Numbered from the stretch's first letter, positions 27,686 to 35,722 are shown. The stretch is DNA of 64,000 nt from Natronomonas pharaonis DSM 2160 (GCF_000026045.1 NC_007426.1:124001-188000), one strand, 5' to 3'. The notes: a model not told the origin generated them from the letters alone. Made by a program: numbers and translations.

Positions 27686-28906
27686 CTAGACGGTGGTAGG
27701 CGTGAAAATGCCGTTCACGTTCAACGTCCCCGACTTCAGGGCAAGGTGACTGGTTGCCCCTCCAGAACCAGACTTGTGCCAGTTCTGGAGTAGTTTCCGA
27801 GCGATGTTCTTGGCGGCGTTGTAGTCGGCGTGGTATTCGCGGTCGCATTTGAGACAACAGAACTCGTCGCCGTCTCTGTTGTCGTCGTGGGTGAAGCTAC
27901 AGTCAACGTGACTACACCGCTGACTGGTGTACTGTGGCGCGATTTTCTCGACCGCAATCCCGTACTCGGCGGCTTTGTACTCGGTGTACTCTTGGATGCG
28001 ACGGAACGCCCACTGCTGGAATTTGGAAGCGTTGGAGATGCGTTCGCGGATATGTGTCAGTTTCTCGAATGCGATGTGCGTACAGTCGTGGGCGAGAGCT
28101 TCCTGTACCAATGTCTTCGAGACACGATGCAGGTAGTCTTCGCTCCAGTTGGCGAATCGCCCACCAAGTGATTTCATCGTGAGGTGTGCCGACCGTGTAC
28201 CCGTCTGTTGCATCTGTCCACGCCGCTTCTCGTATTCACGCCGCTTGTGATTGAGATAGTCGGCGTTGCCGATGAACGCGCCAGTCGAAGTGACGGCGAG
28301 ATGTCCGTCCACGTTCAAGTCTACGCCGAGAACCGTTCCGTTCTCGGCATCTTCCGGCTCTGTCTCCGTCTCTCTGACAACAGCGATGTGGAGGTAGTAG
28401 TCGCCGTCGCGGTGATGCAACGTGGCCTCACGTTTCTCCCAGTCTTCAGAGAAGTAGGTTGTCGGTGGTACGTCCTCGTCTGGCAGGACGTATTCAGCTT
28501 CAATACGTCCGTCCACGGTCGCAAGCGTGGCGTAGTCGTCGTAGTAGGTGATTGCGTTGAGGTTGTAAACGACTGAATCGGATGTGAACTGTGGCTTCGA
28601 GGGATTTTTCCCGTCTTTGCGTTTCTCGGCACAGGAATCGAGTGCGTCGGCGGCTCGATTCCGAGCGGCGCATACGAGGTCAGCGTTGAGTTCGTCGGTG
28701 GCTTCGCGTACGTCGTCGTACGTCCGGTCGTGTAGCTCAGTTTTCGACGTGACGATGTAGCCATCTTCTGTCCCGTTCCAGCCGTCGTCTGCAACCATCT
28801 GAGCGGCCTGTTTGAAGCGGTCTATCGTCTCTTGGAGAAGGCGGTGAGCATCGTCGTCTACGTCGAGTTTCACGACGGCAGTACGTCGAAGCTCCACAGT
28901 TGCCAT
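27686..28906 (-). CDS. tnpB: RNA-guided nuclease/transposase accessory protein TnpB
   Basis: 406 residues, apparently intact. The RuvC-like catalytic residues are present: Asp196 in VLGVDLN, Glu281 in IAFEKLTHIRERI, and Asp361 in HADYNAAKNIA. The zinc-finger cysteines are at 331 and 336 (CSHVDC) and 350/351 and 354 (CCLKC). TnpB proteins are RNA-guided DNA nucleases, ancestors of Cas12, that help their element persist at the donor site. The start MATVELRRTAVVKLDVDD fits haloarchaeal relatives. GC content and codon use are lower than in the core genes. The guide RNA would be expected to overlap the 3' end and the hairpin at 27639-27658. Confidence 0.93.
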   Translation of the reverse strand: MATVELRRTAVVKLDVDDDAHRLLQETIDRFKQAAQMVADDGWNGTEDGYIVTSKTELHDRTYDDVREATDELNADLVCAARNRAADALDSCAEKRKDGKNPSKPQFTSDSVVYNLNAITYYDDYATLATVDGRIEAEYVLPDEDVPPTTYFSEDWEKREATLHHRDGDYYLHIAVVRETETEPEDAENGTVLGVDLNVDGHLAVTSTGAFIGNADYLNHKRREYEKRRGQMQQTGTRSAHLTMKSLGGRFANWSEDYLHRVSKTLVQEALAHDCTHIAFEKLTHIRERISNASKFQQWAFRRIQEYTEYKAAEYGIAVEKIAPQYTSQRCSHVDCSFTHDDNRDGDEFCCLKCDREYHADYNAAKNIARKLLQNWHKSGSGGATSHLALKSGTLNVNGIFTPTTV

Positions 28907-29002
28907 ATGAATTTGAGTTGTTATAGAAGTTACTCATATTGTGGCACAACGTTGGGGAGTCAGACATGGTGTAGCCGGTGGATTGCTGTATGGAGCTTAC
29001 GC

Positions 29003-29080
29003 GATTCCCTCCCGCCCTGTTCGCTCCTCGGTTCCGACCAGTCGGAACACTCATCACTCACGGGAAGGGCGGGATTCCCT
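29003..29080 (-). repeat. Nested palindromes at the tnpB 5' side (element left end)
   Basis: A perfect palindrome with 8-bp arms (29031-29048) is enclosed by CCCGCCCT/AGGGCGGG arms (29011-29018, 29066-29073) and a direct repeat GATTCCCT (29003-29010, 29073-29080). It probably marks the left end of the element. Confidence 0.6.
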
Positions 29081-29178
29081 CGCTGTATCAAGATGGCGTC
29101 TATCGTATCACCGAGAAAGGTGAGCAGTATCTCGACGGCGAGTTGGATGCAGAGAAGTTAGAATCCGACGCTGAGTAG
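29081..29178 (+). pseudogene. 3' remnant of a winged-helix regulator gene
   Basis: About 32 codons remain, ending QDGVYRITEKGEQYLDGELDAEKLESDAE. This is the typical C-terminal end (wing plus last helix) of small haloarchaeal winged-helix regulators of the PhiH1-repressor type. The open frame continues upstream only through the hairpins of the IS element, so the N-terminal helix-turn-helix is missing. I see no matching N-terminal part on the other side of the element, so the upstream part was deleted. Confidence 0.6.
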
Positions 29179-29317
29179 TCAATTCAGTCTACGCGCGTGA
29201 GAGGCCGTGAGAGCCGAGTGAGTCGAAGGCCGATGTTTCCCGCTGTGGATTGAGTCAGATTGCTGAGAGTGCCGTGAGAGGCCGAGAATCGGCTGAGAGT
29301 GTCAGGAGGGTTATTTA
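29179..29317. other. Non-coding stretch with short repeats
   Basis: GTGAGAGGCCG occurs twice (29197-29207 and 29274-29284), and GCCGAGAATCGGC (29281-29293) is a palindrome. No gene is supported. It may hold the transcript end of the convergent genes. Confidence 0.4.
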
Positions 29318-29623
29318 TTACGGTGGTTCTTTCTTCGGGAGGATTTTCGCTCTGTGAAGTACTATGTCATCGTAGGTGTCCGCAAGCTCACCACTCCCCT
29401 GCAGGTCATAGTCGTCGATACAGTCTGGACAGAGACCAATCTTGAGCGCAAATGCCCGTGTCACCTCTCCTCTCTTTTTGGGAGGAATTTCCATTTTGGC
29501 TACGTTTTCATCCGATGTAACAACCAATTCCGTTTCTCCTATTCGCTGAGGGTTCCCCTGTGGACCCTTCTCGAATAATCCTTCCCCACAAAGAGCGCAT
29601 TCAACCGGTTTTTCATAACTCAT
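29318..29623 (-). CDS. Unknown small zinc-ribbon protein
   Basis: 101 residues. CALCGEGLF near the N-terminus and CPDCIDDYDL near the C-terminus give two CxxC pairs about 60 residues apart, likely one zinc site. Between them are RIGETELVVTSDENVAKMEIPPKKRGEVTRAFALKIG strands. No family recognised. The gene is clearly lower in GC than the core genes and sits between an IS element and tRNA-Phe, so it is probably acquired. A related cargo or host-range gene is possible but not shown. Confidence 0.6.
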   Translation of the reverse strand: MSYEKPVECALCGEGLFEKGPQGNPQRIGETELVVTSDENVAKMEIPPKKRGEVTRAFALKIGLCPDCIDDYDLQGSGELADTYDDIVLHRAKILPKKEPP

Positions 29624-29833
29624 ACCAATACCTGCATTTTCGAGTGCATTAGTCGTTTCTCTGGAAGGATGAGGTACGAGTAACTACAAGGGAGTGCCGA
29701 GTCAAATGTAGGGTGAAGCGCCCGAAGGCGTCGGGGCGCGAGTGGAACCATGGTCAACTCTAATCGGGAGATATGTGAGAGAATCGCCGTAAGGCGTTGC
29801 TGTCTGTCGAATGTTGTCCGAGTAAAACAACCA
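29624..29833. other. Intergenic stretch with a second IS-like end
   Basis: It contains the second GTCAAATGTAG copy (29701-29711), then a hairpin GCGCCC/GGGCGC (29717-29738) and no open frame I can support. The hairpin and repeat resemble the right end of a TnpB-type element without its gene. Confidence 0.35.
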
Positions 29834-29907
29834 TGCCGCCTCCCGGATTTGAACCGGGGACAGCTCGATCTTCAGTCGAGTGCTCTCCCAGTCTGAGCTA
29901 AGGCGGC
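29834..29907 (-). tRNA. tRNA-Phe (GAA)
   Basis: Read on the minus strand it starts GCCGCCTTAGCTCAG, has anticodon loop CTGAAGA (anticodon GAA), T-arm CCCCGGTTCAAATCCGGG, and closes with AGGCGGC plus discriminator A. The 7-bp acceptor stem is perfect. CCA is not encoded. It borders the accessory patch on its left. Confidence 0.95.
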
Positions 29908-30001
29908 TCGCACGTGAACCGAGGCGCAGGCTATCAAAAAGGGTTTCGAAACCGACCGGCCGCCGACACCGAAACCGGCCACGCTTGCGAATGGCGGCGT
30001 T

Positions 30002-30010
30002 CTTATAGCC
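30002..30010 (+). promoter_or_regulatory. TATA box upstream of the ACT/hom operon
   Basis: TCTTATAGC is centred about 26 nt before the ATG at 30032, which would make the short ORF there leaderless. Confidence 0.5.
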
Positions 30011-30031
30011 GGCGGCACAGAGACACACCTA

Positions 30032-30061
30032 ATGAGCGAACAACCGGAGGTGAGTCGATGA
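30032..30061 (+). CDS. Putative 9-residue upstream ORF
   Basis: Codes for MSEQPEVSR and ends in TGA overlapping the ATG of the ACT-domain gene (ATGA). Its ATG is at the expected transcription start, and a strong Shine-Dalgarno (GGAGGTGA) for the next gene lies inside it. It may serve to deliver ribosomes to the next start. It has no codon enrichment for threonine, methionine or isoleucine. Confidence 0.3.
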   Translation: MSEQPEVSR

Positions 30062-30582
30062 GCGAAGCGACAGTACGCGCGTACACGGTACGTCTCGAAC
30101 TCGTCGATGAGCCAGGCGAGCTGTTGGGCGCACTCGAACCCATCGCCGACAACGGCGGGAACCTGCTCTCCATCTTCCACGAGCGCGGAAACGTCACACC
30201 GAGGGGTCACATCCCGGTCGAGGTCGACCTCGAAGCGACGGAGGCCCAGTTCGAGACTATCGTCGACGCGCTCCGGGAGGCCGGCGTCAACGTCATCCAG
30301 GCCGGCGCGGAGCGATACAGCGAGGAGCTGACAGTCGTGCTTGTCGGCCATCTCGTCGAAACCGACCTGTCGGACACGCTCCAGCAGATACAGGAGTGTG
30401 GCGGCGCGTCCGTCGCCGATGTCTCGCTTTCGGCGGCCGATGGGACCGACGAGGAGTCGAGCGCTCGGCTCCGGCTGGTGGCGAGCGAAGGCCACACTAG
30501 CGATGCGCTGGAGACGATACAGGATGTCGCTGACAAGAAGGATTTGCGTGTGGTCGAGCCGCTGACGGGGGTGCCGGCATGA
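30058..30582 (+). CDS. ACT-domain amino-acid-binding protein
   Basis: 174 residues with two ACT-type domains: RLELVDEPGELLGALEPIADNGGNLLSIFHERG (residues 10-43) and VVLVGHLVETDLSDTLQQIQECGGASVADVSLS (about 98-130). It has no catalytic domain. The last four bases overlap the start of hom (ATGA), so it is translated with homoserine dehydrogenase and very likely serves as its regulatory subunit, sensing an end product such as threonine or methionine. The start at 30058 has an excellent Shine-Dalgarno, GGAGGTGA, with 4-nt spacing. The downstream Hom lacks its own ACT domain, which supports this. Confidence 0.88.
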   Translation: MSEATVRAYTVRLELVDEPGELLGALEPIADNGGNLLSIFHERGNVTPRGHIPVEVDLEATEAQFETIVDALREAGVNVIQAGAERYSEELTVVLVGHLVETDLSDTLQQIQECGGASVADVSLSAADGTDEESSARLRLVASEGHTSDALETIQDVADKKDLRVVEPLTGVPA

Positions 30583-31526
30583 AGCTCTCGGTGCTCGGCT
30601 CCGGCGCGGTCGGAGCCGCTGTCGTAGAGCTAGCTGGCGAATACGGCCACGAGGTCGTCGCCGTCGCCGACTCCGCAAGTGCGGCGGTCGACGAGTCGGG
30701 GCTCGATGCCGAGGCAGTACTGGAGCGGAAGCGGACCGACGGTCGGGTTGGAGATGCCGACGCCGACGCGGCGCTGGAGGCCGACTACGACGTTCTCGTC
30801 GAAGCGACGCCGACAACGCTCGGGGACGCCGAGCCGGGCTTTTCACACGTCAAGCAGGCGCTGGAACGCGACCGGCACGTCGTGCTCGCAAACAAGGGGC
30901 CAGTGGCCGAGCGATACGACGAACTCCGGTCGCTGGAGGCCGACTCCGCCGGAAGCGTCCGCTTCGAGGCAGCGGTCGGCGGTGCGATACCGATCCTCTC
31001 GACGATAGCCGACCTCGACGGGCAGGTCACCGCGGCCCGCGGCGTCCTCAACGGCACGGCGAACTTCATTCTCAGCCGGATGGCTGCTGAGGGGCTCGGA
31101 TACGAGCACGTCCTTGCGGAGGCACAGGACCTCGGTGTCGCCGAGGCCGACCCGACCTTCGACGTTGAAGGGACCGACGCGGCGCTGAAATGCGTCATTC
31201 TCGCGAATGTCCTTTACGAGGACACCTACACGCTTGAAGACGCCTCGGTAGAGGGCATTGCCGACCTCCCCGGCAGCGCGCTGGAGCTAGCCGCCGAAGA
31301 CGGCCGGACCATCCGGCTCATCGGTGACGTCTCCGACGGCGAGGTCAGCGTCGCCCCGCGGCTAGTCCCGGAGAACGGGACGCTGGCTGTTTCAGGGACG
31401 CTGAACATCATCCAGCTCGAGACAGCACACGCTGGCCAGCTGAACATCTCCGGACGCGGAGCCGGCGGTCCGGAGACCGCAAGCGCTGTCCTCGCCGACG
31501 TGGGTCGGCTGCCGCCACTGGAGTAG
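30579..31526 (+). CDS. hom: Homoserine dehydrogenase
   Basis: 315 residues. The NAD(P)-binding motif is LSVLGSGAVGAAVVELA; the catalytic/substrate region is VRFEAAVGGAIPIL followed by GVLNGTANFILSRMAAEGLGYEHVLAEAQDLGVAEADPTFDVEGTDAALK, the family signature with the catalytic Lys at its end. It reduces aspartate semialdehyde to homoserine, feeding metX/metY and threonine. There is no C-terminal ACT domain; the preceding ACT protein overlaps its start codon and probably regulates it. Confidence 0.95.
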   Translation: MKLSVLGSGAVGAAVVELAGEYGHEVVAVADSASAAVDESGLDAEAVLERKRTDGRVGDADADAALEADYDVLVEATPTTLGDAEPGFSHVKQALERDRHVVLANKGPVAERYDELRSLEADSAGSVRFEAAVGGAIPILSTIADLDGQVTAARGVLNGTANFILSRMAAEGLGYEHVLAEAQDLGVAEADPTFDVEGTDAALKCVILANVLYEDTYTLEDASVEGIADLPGSALELAAEDGRTIRLIGDVSDGEVSVAPRLVPENGTLAVSGTLNIIQLETAHAGQLNISGRGAGGPETASAVLADVGRLPPLE

Positions 31527-31693
31527 CGGCGCCAGCGACGCTTCGAACCGAAGACTGACGACAACTGCTTTTTCCGTGGTATCGGCTCGCAAAGGCCCCG
31601 AAGCGGCCGGTTTCAGGTGAATCCCTTTCGAAATCGTTTTACGGGGGACCGACAAAAGACTCCGATACAGCGCCACTGCGCGTGAGAAAACAA

Positions 31694-32962
31694 ATGAGCG
31701 AAGACAAACCCCACCAGAACCTGGCCGTCATCGGCCACGTCGACCACGGAAAGAGTACGATGGTCGGGCGGCTCCTCTTCGAGACCGGGAGCGTACCCGA
31801 GCACGTCATCGAACAGTATCGAGAAGAAGCAGAAGAAAAGGGCAAGGGCGGCTTCGAGTTCGCCTACGTGATGGACAACCTCGCCGAGGAGCGAGAGCGT
31901 GGTGTCACCATCGACATCGCCCACCAGGAGTTCGACACCGACGAGTACTACTTCACCATCGTCGACTGTCCGGGCCACCGCGACTTCGTCAAGAACATGA
32001 TTACTGGCGCGAGCCAGGCCGACAACGCGGTGCTCGTCGTCGCTGCTGACGACGGTGTCCAGCCGCAGACCCAAGAGCACGTCTTCCTGGCCCGAACGCT
32101 GGGTATCGACGAACTCATCATCGCGGTCAACAAGATGGACCTCGTCGACTACGACGAGAACAAGTACAAGGCTGTCGTCGACGAAGTCAACCAGCTCCTC
32201 GAGCAGGTTCGCTTCAACACCGAGGACGCCAAGTTCATCCCGACCTCGGCGTTCGAAGGCGACAACGTCTCCGAAGCCTCCGAGAACACGTCGTGGTACG
32301 ACGGTCCCTCGCTGCTTGAGGCACTCAACGACCTGCCGGAGCCGCAGCCGCCGACGGACGCGCCGCTGCGACTGCCGATTCAGGACGTCTACACCATCTC
32401 CGGTATCGGTACCGTCCCCGTCGGACGTGTCGAGACCGGCATCCTCAACACCGGCGACAACGTCTCGTTCCAGCCGTCGGACGTCTCCGGTGAGGTCAAG
32501 ACCGTCGAGATGCACCACGAAGAGGTCCCGAAGGCCGAACCCGGCGACAACGTCGGTTTCAACGTCCGCGGCGTCGGCAAGGACGACATCCGACGTGGTG
32601 ACGTCTGTGGTCCCGCCGACGACCCGCCGTCGGTCGCCGAGACCTTCCAGGCACAGGTCGTCGTCATGCAGCACCCGTCGGTCATCACGGCCGGCTACAC
32701 GCCTGTCTTCCACGCCCACACGGCACAGGTCGCCTGTACCATCGAATCCATCGACAAGAAGATCGACCCGTCGTCCGGCGAGGTCGCAGAGGAGAACCCG
32801 GACTTCATCCAGTCCGGCGACGCCGCTGTCGTGACGGTTCGACCCCAGAAGCCGCTCAGCATCGAGTCCTCGAACGAGATCCCCGAGCTGGGCAGCTTCG
32901 CCATCCGCGACATGGGTCAGACCGTCGCGGCCGGCAAGGTCCTCAGCGTCAACGAGCGATAA
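31694..32962 (+). CDS. tef1a: Translation elongation factor aEF1A
   Basis: 422 residues. GTPase motifs: G1 [10 protein letters not shown]3 DCPGH, G4 NKMD, G5 TSAFEG. It brings aminoacyl-tRNA to the ribosome and, in archaea, also partners aRF1 and aPelota. An in-frame GTG exists four codons upstream at 31682, but [19 protein letters not shown] is the standard start. CGTTTTACG about 55 nt upstream is a candidate promoter. S10 follows by 3 bp, the classic pairing. Confidence 0.97.
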   Translation: MSEDKPHQNLAVIGHVDHGKSTMVGRLLFETGSVPEHVIEQYREEAEEKGKGGFEFAYVMDNLAEERERGVTIDIAHQEFDTDEYYFTIVDCPGHRDFVKNMITGASQADNAVLVVAADDGVQPQTQEHVFLARTLGIDELIIAVNKMDLVDYDENKYKAVVDEVNQLLEQVRFNTEDAKFIPTSAFEGDNVSEASENTSWYDGPSLLEALNDLPEPQPPTDAPLRLPIQDVYTISGIGTVPVGRVETGILNTGDNVSFQPSDVSGEVKTVEMHHEEVPKAEPGDNVGFNVRGVGKDDIRRGDVCGPADDPPSVAETFQAQVVVMQHPSVITAGYTPVFHAHTAQVACTIESIDKKIDPSSGEVAEENPDFIQSGDAAVVTVRPQKPLSIESSNEIPELGSFAIRDMGQTVAAGKVLSVNER

Positions 32963-32965
32963 CGC

Positions 32966-33274
32966 ATGCAGCAGGCACGCGTTCGCCTCGCGGGCACGGC
33001 CCCGGAAGACCTCGATGACATCTGCGACGATGTCCGAGAGATCGCCGACAAGACCGGCGTGACGCTTTCCGGCCCGGTTCCGCTCCCGACGAAGACGCTG
33101 GAGATTCCCGCCCGCAAGTCCCCCGACGGTGAGGGGACCGCGACGTGGGAACACTGGGAGATGCGCGTCCACAAGCGGCTCATCGACATCGACGCCGACG
33201 AACGCGCGCTCCGCCAGCTGATGCGGATTCAGGTCCCGAACGACGTCTCAATCGAGATCGTCCTCGAGGACTAA
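32966..33274 (+). CDS. rps10: 30S ribosomal protein S10
   Basis: 102 residues, [32 protein letters not shown], with the conserved loop [36 protein letters not shown] and [20 protein letters not shown]. It is the standard length and follows aEF1A with three bases between stop and start. Confidence 0.97.
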   Translation: MQQARVRLAGTAPEDLDDICDDVREIADKTGVTLSGPVPLPTKTLEIPARKSPDGEGTATWEHWEMRVHKRLIDIDADERALRQLMRIQVPNDVSIEIVLED

Positions 33275-33387
33275 CGCGCCGCGCGGGTCGTGTCCGCCGC
33301 AGCACTCACGCGCGACCGCTCCCGGTCGCTTTCCGTAACGCTGCGAATCAGAAGGTTCAAACGACCGAATCGATAACCGATTGATGC

Positions 33388-33459
33388 GGGCTCGTAGATC
33401 AGCGGCAGATCGCTTCCTTCGCAAGGAAGAGGCCCCGGGTTCAAATCCCGGCGAGTCCA
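33388..33459 (+). tRNA. tRNA-Ala (CGC)
   Basis: GGGCTCGTAGATCAGCGGCA start, anticodon stem CTTCC/GGAAG with loop TTCGCAA (anticodon CGC), T-arm CCGGGTTCAAATCCCGG, closing CGAGTCC and discriminator A. G3-T70 in the acceptor stem is the alanine identity pair. Confidence 0.95.
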
Positions 33460-33613
33460 CTATTTTGCGCCGCGAGTCCATTCGTCTCGCTTCGCTCGAC
33501 TCATTCCCTCGCCGACGGAGCTGGAGCGGCCACTAACGCACAGACCCGCAGCCACAATCGCGGCTGCTCCGAACCGCACGTTTCTTACCGGCTTGCCGCC
33601 TGTCTCGACACAA

Positions 33614-34381
33614 ATGGACGAGACCGTGCTGCTCACGGGAGCCAAGGGGTCGGTCGGAACGGCCATCAGAGAAGGATTGGCCGACGAGTACGACTGGCGG
33701 TATCTGTTTCACAACCCACCGCCGTTCGACCCGGACCATCCATACCTTGTCGGGGACGTAAGCGACGAGGAACTCGTCGCCGAGGCCTGTGAAGATGTCG
33801 GGGCAGTCGTCCACCTCGCCGGCGACCCCCGGCGTGACGCACCGTGGGACTCCGTGCTGGAGAACAACATCCACGGGACGAAGGTGCTCTACGATGCGGC
33901 CATCGAGGCCGGCGTCGAGAAGTTCGTCTTCGCCTCCTCGAACCACGCGGTCGGTCACTTCGAGACGGACCGGAAGCCGGAGCTCTACCGCACCGATGAC
34001 GACTTCCGGCTCGACGGCACCGAGTTCCCGCGGCCGGGCAATCACTACGGCATCTCGAAGGCGACCGGCGAGGTTATCGGCCGTTACTACCACGACGAGT
34101 ACGGTATCGATGTCTGCAACATCCGCATCGGAAACCTCACCAAGGGGCATCCACCGAAGGAGTACGAGCGCGGACAGGCCATGTGGCTCTCCTACCGCGA
34201 CTGTGCGCACCTCCACGACCGGGCGCTGCAGGCCGACTACGACTTCGAAATCGTCTACGGTATCTCCGACAACGACCGCAAGTACTACTCGCTGGAGCGG
34301 GCAAAAGACGTACTCGGATACGAACCGAAGGACAATTCCGCAGACTACCACTTCGACGGAACGCCGAAAGACGACGCGTAG
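33614..34381 (+). CDS. azf: NAD-dependent glucose-6-phosphate dehydrogenase, archaeal zwischenferment type
   Basis: 255 residues, extended short-chain dehydrogenase/epimerase fold. It has the nucleotide loop LLTGAKGSVGTAI, the catalytic YxxxK in HYGISKATGEVIGRYYHDEYGI, and VVHLAGDPRRDAPWDSVLENNIHGT. Segments NLTKGHPPKEYERGQAMWLSYRDC and IVYGISDNDRKYYSLERA closely match my memory of Azf from Haloferax volcanii, which oxidises glucose 6-phosphate with NAD+. The start at 33614 (MDETVLLTG) fits that protein. With gnd at 22.8 kb it gives an oxidative pentose phosphate route. Confidence 0.9.
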   Translation: MDETVLLTGAKGSVGTAIREGLADEYDWRYLFHNPPPFDPDHPYLVGDVSDEELVAEACEDVGAVVHLAGDPRRDAPWDSVLENNIHGTKVLYDAAIEAGVEKFVFASSNHAVGHFETDRKPELYRTDDDFRLDGTEFPRPGNHYGISKATGEVIGRYYHDEYGIDVCNIRIGNLTKGHPPKEYERGQAMWLSYRDCAHLHDRALQADYDFEIVYGISDNDRKYYSLERAKDVLGYEPKDNSADYHFDGTPKDDA

Positions 34382-34425
34382 CGCTGGAGCCGTTGGCTGC
34401 TGTGGTCGGGACGCACCGCAGCGAG

Positions 34426-34932
34426 TTAGGTGTCGTCGTCGGTTATCTTCTGCAGGCGCGCAACGCCGCCGATATCGTCGACAGCGGCAGCAACCGGGTC
34501 AGGGACGAGGGGTCGCCACCGGTCACCGGCGACCATTCGACGGCGAATCTCCGAGCCACAGTAGCGGTCCCGCTCGTGGAGTGGTGTCCCGCGAACCTCG
34601 TAGCCAGCCTCCTCGAAGAGCCGCTCGACGAACGGGTTGTTGCTGTAGACAACGTCGAACTCCGGACAGAGGGTTTCGATATGGGTGACCCACATCGCGT
34701 TTCGCTCGATGTCAGCGATGGGAATCAGATACGTCTTGGCGTCCAGTTCTTCGAGAGCATCCTGCACGAGATGGACGCGCTCGCCGGCGGTAAATGGGTT
34801 CTCGCGAGTGTGTGACTGGCCGGCGCTGCCGATGCCGATAACGACCTCGTCGACTGCCTCGTCGATCTGTTCGATGAGATAGCGATGCCCCAAATGGAAC
34901 GGCTGGAACCGGCCGATGAGCAGGCCACGCAT
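34426..34932 (-). CDS. nadM: Nicotinamide-nucleotide adenylyltransferase, archaeal type
   Basis: 168 residues. The nucleotidyltransferase HxGH motif is in GRFQPFHLGHRYLI (residues 7-20), and the second motif region is CGSEIRRRMVAGDRW. The archaeal NadM signature SAGQSHTRENPFTAGERV is present. It joins NMN and ATP to make NAD+. Standard length. It converges with azf and is followed upstream by the DUF309 gene on the same strand. Confidence 0.94.
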   Translation of the reverse strand: MRGLLIGRFQPFHLGHRYLIEQIDEAVDEVVIGIGSAGQSHTRENPFTAGERVHLVQDALEELDAKTYLIPIADIERNAMWVTHIETLCPEFDVVYSNNPFVERLFEEAGYEVRGTPLHERDRYCGSEIRRRMVAGDRWRPLVPDPVAAAVDDIGGVARLQKITDDDT

Positions 34933-34980
34933 ATCCGCAACGCGAGGCCCAAGACAGATAACGTATCGGTCGGTGCGGGG

Positions 34981-35565
34981 TCAATCGAAGAGACCTTCTA
35001 CGTCGTCGTCGCGTCGTGTTCGTTTCTCGACGCGGCGTTCGAGACGGGTCGCGGCGATGGGTGTTCCTTCGGCGACGTACGCGCGAAGCGGCGCAAGAAG
35101 CGGGCTCGTCGCCTCCGAATCGAGGTCGGCAGCGGCGTACGTAAGCGCTGTGTCGACAAAGTCGTCACCGTGGACCGCAGCGAGCGCGGCAGCGGCGCTG
35201 GCGAGCGCCGGGACCCGAAGCGACGAGACGGCGACAACGTTGCCATCGAGCCGTAGCTGTGGCGGCCGCTCGCGTTCGGCGAGTTCGGGGTCGGCAGCGA
35301 GCCGGGCAAGCCAATCGACAAGCGAACCGACAGCGACGCGGTCACAATCGGCGAGGTAGTCGACAGCGCTTTCGGCGAGGCCGACGGCCCCCGACCAGTT
35401 GCCTGTCCGGGCTTTATGAATGGCCGCTGTCGCCTGAATGAGTCCCTGCAAACAGTCCGAGCGGGACTCCGGCGGCGCGTCAAGCCAGCGGTCTTCCCAT
35501 GGCTCGTGTGCGGCGAGAAAGTGGCCGGCATTGTAGAGCGCGAGGCCGGCGCGAAGCGCCTCCAT
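34981..35565 (-). CDS. DUF309 family protein
   Basis: 194 residues. YNAGHFLAAHEPWEDRWLDAPPESRSDCLQGLIQATAAIHKARTGNWSGA (about residues 12-62) is the DUF309 signature, including a His-Glu helix pair that may bind metal. Function is unknown. The C-terminal two thirds is helical and more variable. It is 48 bp upstream of nadM and may share its transcript. Confidence 0.85.
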   Translation of the reverse strand: MEALRAGLALYNAGHFLAAHEPWEDRWLDAPPESRSDCLQGLIQATAAIHKARTGNWSGAVGLAESAVDYLADCDRVAVGSLVDWLARLAADPELAERERPPQLRLDGNVVAVSSLRVPALASAAAALAAVHGDDFVDTALTYAAADLDSEATSPLLAPLRAYVAEGTPIAATRLERRVEKRTRRDDDVEGLFD

Positions 35566-35640
35566 ACAGACAGTCGTGAGTGTGGAGGCGTCAGTCTGTC
35601 GGATGAAGGCACGGCTGTTCGATGAGTTGTCAGTGAAGAA

Positions 35641-35713
35641 CGTCCGGACGGAGATTTGAACTCCGGTCCCTGGCTCCGCAAGCCAAGAGGATAGTCCACT
35701 ACCCTACCCGGAC
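35641..35713 (-). tRNA. tRNA-Arg (GCG)
   Basis: On the minus strand it starts GTCCGGGTAGGGTAGTGG, has anticodon loop TTGCGGA (anticodon GCG), T-arm CCGGAGTTCAAATCTCCG, closing TCCGGAC with discriminator G. Confidence 0.94.
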
Positions 35714-35722
35714 TCACTCACA

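Larger units (their letters stand above)
27622..29080 (-). mobile_element. IS200/IS605-family element carrying tnpB only
   Basis: The element is tnpB (27686-28906) plus end structures. On the tnpB 3' side a perfect hairpin, CTCCGCCCT and AGGGCGGAG (27639-27658), lies 27 bp beyond the stop codon. On the 5' side there is the palindrome GTTCCGAC-CA-GTCGGAAC (29031-29048) within CCCGCCCT (29011-29018) and AGGGCGGG (29066-29073). Subterminal hairpins at both ends are the hallmark of this family, which transposes as single-stranded DNA and makes no target duplication. No tnpA is present, so it depends on TnpA in trans. Exact ends are estimates. Confidence 0.75.
27611..29711. repeat. 11-bp direct repeat flanking the accessory patch
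   Basis: GTCAAATGTAG occurs at 27611-27621 and again at 29701-29711, on either side of the TnpB element and the unknown zinc-ribbon gene. The second copy is followed by GGTGAAGCGCCC and a hairpin (GCGCCC at 29717-29722 with GGGCGC). The copies could be ends of related IS200/IS605-type elements or island boundaries. Confidence 0.45.

Noticed and set aside
29834-29907. tRNA-Phe as an integrase attachment site for the accessory patch
   Set aside because: No copy of the tRNA 3' end is found within or left of the patch, and no integrase gene is present.
31613-33172. 519-codon minus-strand ORF
   Set aside because: It is antisense to aEF1A and S10; no recognisable protein features.
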